Origin: Gautieria morchelliformis
Taxonomy: Eukaryota; Basidiomycota; Agaricomycetes; Gomphales; Gomphaceae
DNA: 64,000 nt
Direction of reading: 5' to 3'
NCBI GenBank assembly: GCA_015179125.1
Contig: WHVA01000063.1
Coordinates: 1-64,000 of the forward strand
The position numbers were made by a program, and so were the translations under genes. This document shows positions 30,926 through 42,363 of the stretch, piece by piece; position 1 is the first letter of the stretch, and each line of letters begins with the position of its first letter. Under the pieces are notes generated by a model, which worked only from the letters and a program-made list of their open reading frames with translations, ran no database searches and was not told where the DNA came from.

Positions 30926-33534
30926 ATGACCACTCTTCCCAACCCCAAGTCCCTCGCACCGTCACCTGCAATCACAACAGACACCTTCACCCGTCCTGCA
31001 TCTGAGTTCGACGCCGGAATCAACGCATCCACTGCCTGGGTTGCAGAACAAGCTGACAGGGATGCTGGGCTATCTATATCGGACGACGAGGAAGAAACAG
31101 ATACAGGAGCCGGAAGAGCTGCTCGTGCGCTGTACGCTTTTGAGGGCAAACCTGAGTTCCGTGAGCTCATTATGAGTGCCGGGGATGAGCTTGACATTCT
31201 CAAGGAGGAACTCGATGATGGCTGGAGTCTTGCCAATGTGAATGGCAAGGTAGGACTGATACCTCGGAGCTACTACGCTGTATGTGCTCTTCACGCCAGG
31301 ATGGCTGGCAACCTCATCAGATGCATATCAGTTCACATCCGAAATGACATCCGCATCTTCTCTACTCTCTCCTGGGGACTCCCAACACCAGCGAGCGAGC
31401 TCACGCGGCTCCTTGACACCGCGTAACTCACCAAGACCTGGGAAGGCAGCCCTTCCGCTGCAACCGCAGACAACCGGTGAATGGTATTCTTTTCCCAGCT
31501 TTCGTCAGAGTCTTCTTGGAGGAAAAACCCTCAATCGCTTCTCGAGCTTTGTTACCACTGGCGCAGAGGACTGGGTACTTAAAGGTACTTCAACAGATCT
31601 CCCAGTGACAGCTGCAGATGCACAGAAGCCTCCAAGTGTATTTTATAATGACGGGGAAGATGATGATGACAAGGAGAGCCAGGATCCACATCTAAGCCAG
31701 CCGGACCGACACTTCATAGACCATGGTCCCGCGTGGAAGCCTAAGATACCTAGTTTCCGTGTCATGGTTCATTCACCCTCAAAGCGGTCTTCTGGTATCT
31801 CCGCATCCTATACCGTATATTTAGTAACTTCACTCTTTTTCCCAACCGAAGCTCAAGACAGTATAAATGAGAATTTGGCGCCACCCACCCGAATAACAGT
31901 CCATCGAAGGTTTTCTCACTTTGTTTTTCTGCACACAGCATTGACCCGACGGCTTCCTGGCATTGCCCTTCCCCCACTGCCAGAGAAACAGTATGCAGGC
32001 CGGTTCAGCCTAGACTTTGTGGAAGCACGGCGGGGCGACCTGGAACGTTACCTCTCTCGAGTCATCCGACATCCTGTCGCCAGATACGCCGAAGTGTTGA
32101 CTTTCTTCCTGGGTTGCGAAAGTGAAATCGTACGTCCTATGCGATCACCTACAATCCGTGCCCAATGATATGCACAAGAACTTAAGGAATGGAAGAGACT
32201 ACTCCCGCATCACCTCGTTGCGCCACCTGCCGGCGGTGCGTTCTATTCGCGAGTGTACCACCCAGCTTTCAACCTGGATGCAGAGGACGCGGTGGAAACT
32301 GTCGACCGGTTTCAAAACCATGTCAAAGCGGTCGACAAGAGCGTCCAGAGCTTGCGAGGTATCTTCCAGAAAGTCAGGGACACGAGACTGGGTGAATTGC
32401 GTTCATTCCCTCAACTATACGTGATTTAATGCTTGCGGCGTAAAGAAATGTCCAATGTGCAAAGACTTTTTTCTTACGGTCTATTATCCTTGATTACGTC
32501 GACACCAATCGCAGGTGGCAGCTCGACACCGGGGATAGGCAAGGTTGACGAGGACGACGAGGAGAATCATACTCGGAAAGGTTTGATGAATGACGAGGGC
32601 GCATGGTGTTGGCAGGAAGAGTGTGAAGGTATGACATGTTGGGGGTTGGACGTTGGAAGTTGTCCAACTTGTGAACTGACTTTTGCCGTCTACTAGATTG
32701 TCTAAAGCTGACGAAGGCGCTTCAAAAAACGGCAGAGACATTACAGTCTGTTGCTGATTTACATGATGACAGCGTATGGTGCAAGCTTCGTTGTGACGAT
32801 TGATGGCACTGACGTATATTAGGCTCGGAGAAGGCAGCTAGCGTCGCATGAAACCCTTAAAGACCTCGCACATCCCTCAGCACTCTACGCTGTAAGTTTC
32901 GCGCACTTGCACATTTCTATGGATCTGACGTTATTGCTACTAGTCTGTCGTAGAGACGCATCGAGCGACACTGGCGCGATATAAAGAGGCTGTACACGTT
33001 GATGCTGTAAGATGCCACCTTTCATTGATACATGGACCTAGTGCCGAACTGTTGATCAGCCACATGATGAAGTCGCCGCACGGTGCGAGACGGTTCTAAA
33101 TACGACTATGGCCGAAATCGAAACCTACCACCACCAAAAAGTAGAGGATTTCAAGCGGTTTGCTTCTGAGCATCTGGATGGGGAAATTGAGTTTTATGAC
33201 CAGGTGTGGAAGCTACCTAAGATGACTTCAGCAGAGCACTAATACCGTACAATACTAGATCTTAACTCGGTTACGTGGAGTGCGTGAAGCGTTCAATGAG
33301 CCACAGTATAGTACATCGTCCTCCACGCCCCGGCAGCCCTCGATGTACGAGCGCGAACTCCCTATGCCCCGGCTCCCAGCGCCAGCGTTATCCCAACCTT
33401 GCCCCCATGTTTTCGATTCTGCCCCAATGCGACCTGTTAGTGTTGCTATAGGCGGAATGACATTACTTCTCGGGGGAAATAGAGGGAGCACGACGGGTGT
33501 TTCACGAGCAAGCGTATTGGGGAAGTTTTGGTAG
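30926..33534 (+). CDS. SH3-PX-BAR sorting nexin (SNX9-like architecture)
   Basis: Nine exons close in phase (30926-31279, 31332-32129, 32187-32391, 32446-32628, 32697-32773, 32823-32891, 32944-33006, 33060-33203, 33259-33534) to give 722 residues. An SH3 domain lies near residues 65-118 (AARALYAFEGKPEFRELIMS, DGWSLANVNGKVGLIPRSYY). A PX domain lies at about 270-385 (SYTVYLVTSLFF, VHRRFSHFVFLHTAL, PPLPEKQYAGRF, RRGDLERYLSRVIRHPV), with the RRFSHF arginine that binds phosphatidylinositol 3-phosphate. A long helical BAR-like region follows (FQNHVKAVDKSVQSLRGIF, TKALQKTAETLQSVADLHDD, RCETVLNTTMAEIETYHHQK). These proteins bend membranes during endocytosis and endosomal sorting. The tail is Pro/Ser-rich. 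Confidence 0.92.
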
Positions 33535-33741
33535 ACAAATGCAAGTAAGGAAACGACCTAGGTTTGGGTTGTATACATACATAAACGTTCCGGAGTTCTA
33601 CGGGCCCAAATGACATGCCTTGGTGCTCGTGTCGCGACGAACAAACACCTGAAGCGGCAGGTAATGCCATGATTATGCAAAGCCAGCCCGCGTTCGGATC
33701 CGAGGTCAACTACATCAGATCTCCGATTGCTGAGACAGGAA
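33535..33741. other. intergenic region between convergent genes
   Basis: The sorting nexin ends at 33534 on the plus strand and the next gene ends at about 33742 on the minus strand, so both 3' ends share about 200 bp. Confidence 0.5.
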
Positions 33742-35820
33742 CTACTTCGCCTTTTTCTGTATGGTTAGTCGTTCCGCGACAATCTGCACAGGCCACGTTT
33801 GCCTGCGTTGTGTCATAGGCATTATTACATCATTTGAGATATATCACAACTTACCGACTGGCCCCATCGTTCTGTTTCAGGACGAAAATGCGGGAGAAGT
33901 ATTGATGTTCTTGCTGATGTATGGGTCGGTCCACCGGTATCAATGCACCCTCACAAGTCAGTAACAGCCCTCCTGGACTCATATCACCTAGAGTGGCGAT
34001 GTTGTAGGCGATATCGGCTAATGGGGAATGGTGTTGATCAGGCCCAAGCGTCTTGAGCGTTTCTACTATTTCAAAACGTCCAGTCTTGAGAACCTGTGAA
34101 GATTGACCAGATATAGCTGGAGCAAGATATAAATGTGTATGCGTCAGGAGGTGACGAAGCAACAGTCATGCACACCTGCATTATTATCACACCAGTTTAC
34201 ATGAGAGAATGAGTAGTGTCCGGAGGAAAAGACCTATCACACACTTTCTTCGGTGAAGGCGAAGGTCGCATTGGGAGTGTAGGCTAGGACTAAGGCTCCG
34301 CGGTTAGAATCAAACAATTGAAGATAGCTGGTTGTAGAGATTTGTTATATTTAACTCTAATCAGTGTTATGTCAAGAGACTACCAAATGCCATTACTTGC
34401 CGTTCCAAAAAACCTAATCCACGTGCTTGAATGGCAACTTCACTATTGCCCACCGCTGATTCGACCACAGTTGAAGTCCGATTACGGGAAGCTGCGGCTG
34501 AAGAGGTTGGTTCGTTAGACGATAAAGCATTTGGGGCCATATGGGAGCTTGAATGAGGTAATTGAGCATTGGCAGCAGTGGTGCTCGCGTTAGCGCTAGC
34601 TGTACTTGAGCCTAACTTTACTGAAATTTGAGGATGGAGAGGGACTGGATTTTTGACGCGGCTCTTCTGGGAGGCCTTCGCTGAATGACTGGGAATAAGT
34701 GTCGGTTCCGACCTTGAAACTGTCGACGACGCGTGAGAGTCATGGGCCTGCCCGTGATCTAGCTGTGCTGGCCTCTCTGGGAGGTCTCTTGCCTGTTCAT
34801 CTCTACGACGAGCATAGTACACCGCCTTGCTGAGATAGATGATAACATGGTCGCCATCATATTTGAAACTCCCGACTTTTTCTCCGGTATACCCCTCGAC
34901 TTTCTCGATTTCCTTTGTGATCCAGGCAAGGCGCCGTGATTTACGATCCTTCGCGGCTTCTCTACTCCCACGTCGAAACTGCGTGCTGGGGCGAAGGTCG
35001 GGAGGTAAAAGTTTCCGGTGTTCCCATTGAACTTCATCCGGGGCAGACTCGGCAGCTCGTTCAGAGCTGGGACCCTCAGGTTCCTTACGTGTAGCTGCAC
35101 CTACAACAACGAAATTGGATGTAACGCCAGGATCATCATCTGGCATTGGTGGCGCATATTCGCGTCCTTTCTCTTTGGGGACATGAGTCTGAGTATGCAC
35201 GGGAGCATTGGGCTTTAAAACGTTAGATACACGAGCTGAAATCGTCTGGTCACGCAACGCATGACCAAGAGGATCCGCATATGCCTGTTTACCAGGAACA
35301 TGCTGTGGTTGAAGAGCCTGTGCACTCGGTGGAACAGAATTTATAGGCTTTAATGTAAGCGGGCAGACAGGCACTGGGCTGACCCTAATACCCATCAGCA
35401 GTAAACAAATATACGGACATCATTATATACTGACCAGTCTAAAGCCAATCCATCTTCTCTATAATTCGGTCAAGCTTACGCCGTGACAGCTTGCGACACA
35501 CGCGCTCACCTTATGATTCTCTTGTCGACTTTCAATCCAAGGGCCCTTAGTTTCAAGGTCTCTTCCGTCACCCACTTGTCACGCCTGTCTTTCCATCCAA
35601 GTTCAGTTTTAAGACAGCTGCGTGGAATATCAATGCGGATTGTTCCTGCTGTACGTGGCGCAAGAGAAGGCGGAGGTGTGGGACTGAGTTCTCGCTTGAC
35701 TGAAATGTCCTTAGCAGGAAGTTCCTTTGGAGCGTCCGTTGCATGTTCGAGCTTACGACGCTTTGATGGGACACCAGAGTCCATCGGCATGGGTCGTTGT
35801 GCATAGCTTTGTCCTGACAT
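33742..35820 (-). CDS. protein with C-terminal NTF2-like domain (nuclear-transport-factor type fold)
   Basis: The likely start is ATG 35820 (MSGQSYAQRPMPMDSGVP). The first exon has PSKRRKLEH (possible nuclear signal) and IRIDIPRSCLKTELGWKDRR with LGLKVDKRIIR. A 125-nt intron at 35385-35509 leads to a long exon with DEVQWEHRKLLPPDLRPS and WITKEIEKVEGYTGEKVGSF, then Ser/Ala-rich linkers. Further exons encode LQLFDSNRGALVLAYTPNAT at about 34260-34320, TLKTLGPDQHHSPLADIAYN and GGLLLTCEGALIPV and YFSRIFVLKQND at about 33860-34100, and WPVQIVAERLTIQKK before TAG at 33742-33744. The two middle blocks look like NTF2-like folds, as in Mex67/NXF1-type proteins. The junction near 34320-34390 does not close cleanly in phase. 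Confidence 0.55.
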
Positions 35821-35909
35821 TAATGTTGGGCCAAGGCCAGGCTGAGCGCTAAAGTATCTCGGCGCAAGCCCGAGCTTTGTCTCCTCTCGCTTCCACCTCG
35901 ACTTAGACA
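35821..35909. promoter_or_regulatory. bidirectional promoter region
   Basis: Only 89 bp separate the start of the minus-strand NTF2-like gene (35820) and the plus-strand gene (35910), so both must share promoter DNA here or within each other's 5' ends. Confidence 0.5.
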
Positions 35910-37430
35910 ATGCTTTTGCGCCAGGCTACCTATTCCCTGAACTTGGGCACCAAAGAGCAACCCATACATATTGATGATGTTGAAGAGTGGAACCCTGAAT
36001 CATCTCAACCGCCGACATCTTCTGTTGCTTCCACATCTCTTTCGCTTCCACAACGACCTTTAACCACCCACATCCCTCTGAATTCACAAGTAAAACCGCG
36101 AACCACACCCCGGGAAAAGGGTACAACGATAGTTTCGTCATTTGCTACGTCAAGCATGCGCAAGGACTCTCTGGTCGCTGAACCTATGACCGCGCATAGT
36201 CAAGGTCTGCCATTCTTGTCGGAAATATCTGTCCTTAATTTACGTCTATTAGAAGATGGAAAATTGCTCAAACGCAAGCGCGGCGATCCCGAAGAAGAAG
36301 CAGACCCCGAACTAGCAAAAAAGTTCAGGAAATCCGAGAAGAAACGCCGTAACAAAAAAAGGCGTGCAGCTCGCGTCGCTCAGCTTGGTACCAATATTTC
36401 CGCCTTGCATTCTTTCCCTCTCCACCTCAATATTGATCTCGCACGTGGAGCTCGGTCTCTCCAGTTATTAGAACGAAGGCTACTCGTGCAAGATGTCCCG
36501 TTGCCCACCCACATGCCTCAGTCCGGACATTCTGCTCCAGAGTCTCTCCCAATCATGTCACCCCGTGGACCACGTCGTCGGCAGGATAAACAGGAGACGA
36601 TACTCGGACATGAGGCAATAGGGTTAAATCAACAGCATGCTCGTCCTCCCTCCGACCCCCAAATGGTCCTAATTCCGTCTGTCCCTATAATTTCTCTTCC
36701 TGATCCTCCTTCTTCTCGTATCGATGAGGATGCGTTAGTCAATTCGCCGCCAGGAAATCCATTACGTGTTAGTCAAGGTGCCTTTTCTCTTCTTTCTTCT
36801 GCGTTGGTGTCGCGTTTGAGCTTCTCGGTTCCTATAGTTGCCAATGTCATTGACACCCCGACATCCCATTCAGCGCCCACAAGCTCGTCTGTTCTCAATC
36901 GTAAAATCAAGGAACGAATGGCATTGTTGATCGAGCAGCAGCGATTTTTGAACGGGACTGACAGTCTACCTTCAGCGCCTGTACCTCGGATACCCAATAC
37001 TAGTGACACTATCGCCACGAAGCAGAATGCTCTCGACCGGGCGATCTCAGAAAACAAGGCTGCCTTGGCGCAGCTGGGTGCACCACTAGTAAAGGAGCAA
37101 AAGATGATCCTCATGAAGGCTGTTACTGAGCGCAACAAGTTCGTTCCATCCACTTCTTTCATTCTCACCTTCCTTGCTTCTTTTTTCTTTTCTTATCGCG
37201 TGTACTCTGACATGCGGCTCCTCTCGACCCCTTGGTCTCTTTTTGATGGCCATAGGTTGATCACACAGCTCACAAACGAGATCAAGACACAATTGGACTC
37301 ACTCAGACCGAGCGTAGTCACACCATCATCCCCTCCCGACAATCCCGCAATGAGGTTCAAATGGCCGGAAACCGAGTTTCCCCTTTTCCTCACAATAACT
37401 GACGATGATGAAGATGCGAGTGGAGTATAA
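35910..37430 (+). CDS. unknown basic, low-complexity protein
   Basis: ATG 35910 opens a frame of 506 codons. It has an N-terminal acidic element (PIHIDDVEEWNPE), a lysine/arginine block (LAKKFRKSEKKRRNKKRRAA) near residue 150 typical of a nuclear signal, Pro/Ser-rich linkers, and a helical region near 330-410 (NRKIKERMALLIEQQRFLNG, KQNALDRAISENKAALAQL). The stretch 37139-37255 (117 nt, a multiple of three, GTTCGT to CATAG) encodes an out-of-place hydrophobic run and is probably an intron. Splicing it gives about 467 residues ending in an acidic DDDEDASGV tail. No family recognised; probably nuclear. Confidence 0.65.
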   Translation: MLLRQATYSLNLGTKEQPIHIDDVEEWNPESSQPPTSSVASTSLSLPQRPLTTHIPLNSQVKPRTTPREKGTTIVSSFATSSMRKDSLVAEPMTAHSQGLPFLSEISVLNLRLLEDGKLLKRKRGDPEEEADPELAKKFRKSEKKRRNKKRRAARVAQLGTNISALHSFPLHLNIDLARGARSLQLLERRLLVQDVPLPTHMPQSGHSAPESLPIMSPRGPRRRQDKQETILGHEAIGLNQQHARPPSDPQMVLIPSVPIISLPDPPSSRIDEDALVNSPPGNPLRVSQGAFSLLSSALVSRLSFSVPIVANVIDTPTSHSAPTSSSVLNRKIKERMALLIEQQRFLNGTDSLPSAPVPRIPNTSDTIATKQNALDRAISENKAALAQLGAPLVKEQKMILMKAVTERNKFVPSTSFILTFLASFFFSYRVYSDMRLLSTPWSLFDGHRLITQLTNEIKTQLDSLRPSVVTPSSPPDNPAMRFKWPETEFPLFLTITDDDEDASGV

Positions 37431-37700
37431 GTTTGGATATAGGTGAGCTCATGTGGCAGGGTAACACTAACGTTATATAACTTTATTCTATGCCCGTTGT
37501 CTTTGGCGGGTGACTTGGACTTACATTTTTCTGCTTCGGATGTCAATATCATGATGAATTTAATCCCGGAAAGTCAGTTGTTTACCATTAAGGTCTCAAC
37601 GACATATTAGAATTTAACACTGGCAATGTTTTTTCTCACGCATGCATCACTACCGATACACAATATAGTACAACAAGCGCACGCAACGCTTTCCCTCGAT
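37431..37700. other. intergenic region between convergent genes
   Basis: 270 bp between two convergent stop codons; no gene seen. Confidence 0.5.
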
Positions 37701-39218
37701 TTAATTCAGTGGCTCGATGAGAGGGACGGGACCGGCAGGTACAACGCGGCTTGGGTTGATCTATGACAGCCAAATGAGCTCGTGACTCCTGGATGAGACG
37801 ACTAACTAACCGTAGTGTGTGACCAGTAATAATGCGTCTTGATATGATCGAAGTTGGTGGTTGACTTGAATGCGTCGTTATTCCAGTATAGGTTCTTCAT
37901 CCACCTACGAGACCCTATCATTGGCTGCTAACGAGACATGTTTAAGAATATCCTGGTTACCTATTGATGTTGGGATAACCACCGCGTATGGTACGGAAGT
38001 TGCACTTGAAATGGCCATGGTACACGGGGTCGAATCGGACCTGCATACACAAGGTACCGGCTATAAGCCTACTGGTAGATAGTACAGCACCAAATGCACT
38101 GACCATGGTAGTGAAGAGCCTGACATCAGCCTCTGTGAGTCGGCTGCCTATGAGGTAGTCTTTGCCCTCCAAGATTTTCTCCAAGCGATCAAGAGAGTCA
38201 AACAAGGGATAAACAGCGGCCTCGTATGCTGTCTGTGTTGACGCAAAGCCGGACTTGTATACGCCATCTGGAATATGATCAAACGGTCAACTTGCGACCG
38301 AGGCGATGGTTGGTACGAGAATTACTGTTTACTGTGTTATACACCCAATCGTTCAACTCGTCGATTTGCTCCCTTAATTCTTTGGGGTAGAGGTCAAGCT
38401 GAGCCTTTTCAGGCGATATGAGATCATTAAATTCGCTGTTGAATATGCGAATAATCTCTGAGCTTTCGTTGTTCACAATGGTGCCTGTTTTTTTGTCCCA
38501 TAACACAGGCACCGTGAAGCTGTAGGTGTGCTGCTATCAGATAGGGAAATTGAGCAAACAAGTCCACATCAACGTACCGTCCGTCATAATTAGGGTCAAC
38601 TTTGAGATAGAAATCTTTGACGTGTTGGGCATGGTTGACAGGATCCGTAGTCGCGCCGGGAAACTCGTCAGTGTTGGCGAAGGGCCATCCCTGGCTGCCC
38701 ATTCGAGGAGAAACAACGCTGACCGCTGAACGGAACACACATCCATAAGAAAAGCATTAGGAAGGGTAAATAGTTACTTGCGGAGAATGTCCTGGAGCCC
38801 CTTCAGTTCACGAAAAATCAGAGTCCTGTGGGCCCACGCTAATAGGCGTCAGTGGTTGTGCTATATCTCGACGATAAGCGACTTACGGCAAGCATAGGAA
38901 ACGTAGAGGTGATATCTTCCTGTGGTGATTTAGACCATTAGGGGATCTGTTTTCGAATCCACATCCGATGTTCAACGCACCTTTTTCAGGAGCAAACTCG
39001 CCACCTTTCAAGACATGACTCCGGAAAGTGGCGTCTTTCCGTTTAAATGTTCCATCGGGGCTAATTACACGGTTCAGCTGGCCAATGTCGGATTGCAGCG
39101 TCGTATCTCGGGACATGGCGGAGGCGGAAAAGGCTCTTGATTTAGACAGCGGCGTGCGAAACGAAGACGATGGGGGTCTTGGAAGAGTTAGAACGCGAGC
39201 TACTTTTGACAGGACCAT
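37701..39218 (-). CDS. glutathionyl-hydroquinone reductase (ECM4/GTO, xi-class glutathione transferase)
   Basis: The start ATG is at 39218-39216. The N-terminus is basic and Ser-rich ([18 protein letters not shown]), possibly a mitochondrial targeting sequence. Then come [40 protein letters not shown] with the catalytic CPWAHR motif (an intron splits the codon after its cysteine), [74 protein letters not shown] and [14 protein letters not shown]. Two last exons add [20 protein letters not shown] and [19 protein letters not shown] up to TAA at 37701-37703. The family reduces S-glutathionyl-hydroquinones using glutathione, useful in degrading lignin-derived aromatics. About nine exons. Confidence 0.9.
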
Positions 39219-39734
39219 GACGCACCAGTGATTTGTTCGCCTTAGGCAGGCCTAAAATATACCCTTGGTCCCGAACACGGACCCTTAATGAAGGATGACC
39301 CATGACCCGTGACAAATCATGCTGTAACCAGGTCGTAAGCCTCACTGTCAAATAAATATTCAAGCTTACCAAAAGTTATGAAATATTTACAGACAGCTCA
39401 AATACCATGTCAGCACCATGTGTGGCCTGATGTATGTTGGTCAAACACGATACCAGTCCACAGTTGGCTGGAATCAGGAGCAAAGGCGAGGATGCGGTGT
39501 TATAACGCACCATACGGAAGGCGTAATGAAGTGACAGTTAGTACAGCACCCTTTAAAACGCAAGGATCAAGCATATGCATCTTGCATTAATTGAATTGTC
39601 ACCGGTGATTAAATTCCTTAGTAGCAGCGAACCGTTGCGTTTGCATGGCGAGGGAATCATGAGCATTACCACGACCAATGCAACTTTTACTATACTTTCA
39701 TCTTGAGTAGCCGCACGCGCACAATACTCTACAT
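39219..39734. other. intergenic stretch without a supported gene
   Basis: About 500 bp between the reductase start and the protease stop; no coding signal recognised. Confidence 0.45.
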
Positions 39735-41343
39735 TCAGCACCTCTCTCTTCGCTTCAGATTAGCTATTCCCACTCGCTGGTGGTCTGTATCAAATACAGA
39801 ATAGAAATGCTCGAGCCACGTGTAACCGTTAATGACTAGGAAGCAATGTCAGCCTGAGTGCTAACTCACGAGAGGAAGAACTTGGTACTCACAATCGAGC
39901 CCTTTCCCAGACTCCGTACCAAGGTCTGAGACAATCAGATAAGTCTTATGAGGATCACCGCCAATGTGAGAATTCAGAGCTTTAGGCCACTGTTGACCTT
40001 CGGCCGTAAACTCAAAGGTTGTGTGCCCAATCCGGTAAAACAGCGACTGAAGCTGGACAAAATGTCATGATAATAATAGTTCTAGAAACAGACAGAAACC
40101 TACCTTGCTTGGGTCATCAATTGTGAGCAAGCCTGTGGTCTGGTCAAGCTTGCCGCCGACGGCGTGAGTATATGCCTGGAAAGCGTCTGACGCGATCATC
40201 ATGAGAGTAGTGCCTACAACATATCGATCAGTATGATATTAGTGAACGGTTTAATAACATATCTCATTACCTGTGTCAACAATACCCGCAGTACTAGCCA
40301 AAATCTTGGTGCGCCTTTTACCATAAGTAATTGTTTGGTCGATACCCCAGTACTGAGAGGCTGGTGAAACTGCAGTGATGGGAACAAACGTTATGCGGCC
40401 AGAAATCTTGCATGGATCAGTGCCGCCAAAAGTAAGTTCGCCATTAGTGTCAGACGTTGATGTTGGAGGAGTGTAAAAAATGCCAATCGTGTTCGCAGGA
40501 ATGGTACCCGCACGAGCCAGATTGTCCATTACCGTAGGAACCTGTTCACCAGATGAAGTCGTTCTCGTTGTGAGGTCGATGGGTCCAATACTGCGTAACA
40601 CTTTTTTAAATCAAGTTTTCTGTGAAGGAAGCCCAGTTCCGTTACCCTAAAATTCCGTCCACACCCCTAAATCCACCAGCGAACGTGGCCACACCAATCG
40701 ACTGATGTGGAATGACGAGTCCTCCACCCAAATTAACTGTGTCGAGATATTCTTCACCAAAGAAAGCACCACTTCCATAGGTAACCTCCTACAGGAGAGT
40801 CAATGAATGAAGGCGGACTACCATCAAACAATATTCTGACGCACAATACTATGACCGGTGTCATGGGAAGAATTCGTAGCGACGTAGTTTTTTCCAGCAC
40901 CAACCCTGTTTTGGGAGTAAGTTCTGTTGTTATTCGTAGAGAATGATCTTACCATGTGATCGAACCTAACAATCGTCAGATGAAATCAGGCGCTTCAAGG
41001 AACAAATGCTCTCACTTCCTGTATCAATAAGGAGTGTGTAAGCCGTTGCAGGACTCCCAATGAAAGCCTGGATGGTGTAGGTAACGATGGTATTAGTAAC
41101 CGGAATGCTAATGCTGTCATCTTGCGTAAGGCCCGCCTTGTATGCAGCCTTGGCCTTGCCACGCTGAATGAGAGCCTGGGCACGCTGCCGTTCCTGCTTG
41201 ACAAAGTTCGGAGAGCCAGTAGCATTGATGCGAGAGGCAATGGGGACCGTGATGCCGCTGCTTCGGATCTTGACGACGGGGTTGGTCAGAGCTAAAGAGG
41301 CTAGCGAGAGGAGGAAGGCAAATAACAGGGGGAGAGCGACCAT
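39735..41343 (-). CDS. secreted pepsin-like aspartic protease (A1 family, polyporopepsin type)
   Basis: ATG 41343 starts a signal peptide (PLLFAFLLSLASLALTNP) and a propeptide with an Arg/Lys/Ala-rich helix. The first catalytic motif is AYTLLIDTG at about 41017-41046, completed across an intron to DTGSSITWVGAG. Later parts read VTYGSGAFFGEEYLDTV, IGVATFAGGFRGVDGILG, GELTFGGTDPCKISG and WGIDQTITYG. The second catalytic Asp is in AGIVDTGTTLMMIASDAF, again split by an intron near 40270. The end is INGYTWLEHFYSVFDTDHQR and VGIANLKRRERC, with TGA at 39735-39737. Both DTG motifs and the flap region are present, so the enzyme looks active. It would digest protein outside the cell at acid pH. Confidence 0.92.
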
Positions 41344-42363
41344 TGTGCTGCAGCAAAAATGACGGAGATAGTGGACAACAAGACCGGCCGCGAACCCGTT
41401 AAAAAGATAGGGTAATCTCGAATAATGTCTTCGAGACGTTGAGGACGATGGTCAAGATAGCCTCAATTTATACAGCAGGATATATATGCTGATCATGTTG
41501 TAAAGCTCTACTACTTCCAAGGTGAGTCGCCAAGCAATGCGATGATACAACATACTAATAGAAACACCTACTTTTAATTACTTCGTCTTTACTCAGGTGA
41601 AACACCCCGCATACAACGTTGGAAGAAGGAAAGACGGCCGATATTGAGGAGGCCTGGAGTCATAAAGATTGAAGAGACTCTGCTTTGACCATTTGAGAGC
41701 TGGCACTGACTCACGCATCACATTCCGCTCAATTTGGACATCAACACCCTCTACAAACGGCTGGCTGACCCAGGAGCCTGGCTAGAAGTCGGCCCAGCGA
41801 GATGCCGGGAGTACGCCGATGACAGTTGACTCTCGTTTGAACCTTGGTCTAAATCTACAACTTTTCTAACGCGAAGCTGCTTTAGAATCGCGAGCTGAAT
41901 CTATAGGCTACGGAAAGTCCAAGGAGCCGCAAGCTGCAGGAGGAAATCGGGATAGAAACCGACCGAATCATGAAAAGAAAGACTGATACACAAGTCCATC
42001 GGCAATGTCCTACCTGAGACAGGCTTCATGTTTGTACCTAATTCTATTCTAAGTATCAGTCTTCCGTGAGCCATTCCATTCACGCCCCCCTTTCTGCACT
42101 GTGTACATCATTAGGTTTGAACGGCTGCCGACACCTGTGTATGGGCGCACCTCTGAAGCTGATCCCAGTAGCAAAAGCCTGCGTGCTGAAGTATTCTGCC
42201 AAAGAACGGGTTTCTGCATCGGAGAAGACCCCGTTGAAAACAAGATCAACGTCAGTGACATGTCGCACTATTCTCGAGCTGTTATACTGAAAACGCACTG
42301 CTCCAAAATCAACAGAACGCCTGGCGATCTCCCATGGTCCCCGGGCTTGTCAAAAAGATGATG
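41344..42363. other. 1-kb intergenic stretch without a supported gene
   Basis: This should hold the protease promoter and the lipase 3' region. A minus-strand frame at 42080-42298 reads NSSRIVRHVTDVDLVFNG but has no recognisable family and lies beyond the lipase stop. Confidence 0.4.

Noticed and set aside
42080..42298. Minus-strand frame near the lipase 3' end
   Set aside because: The lipase frame closes at TAA 42364-42366 after a convincing last exon, and this frame shows no family motifs.
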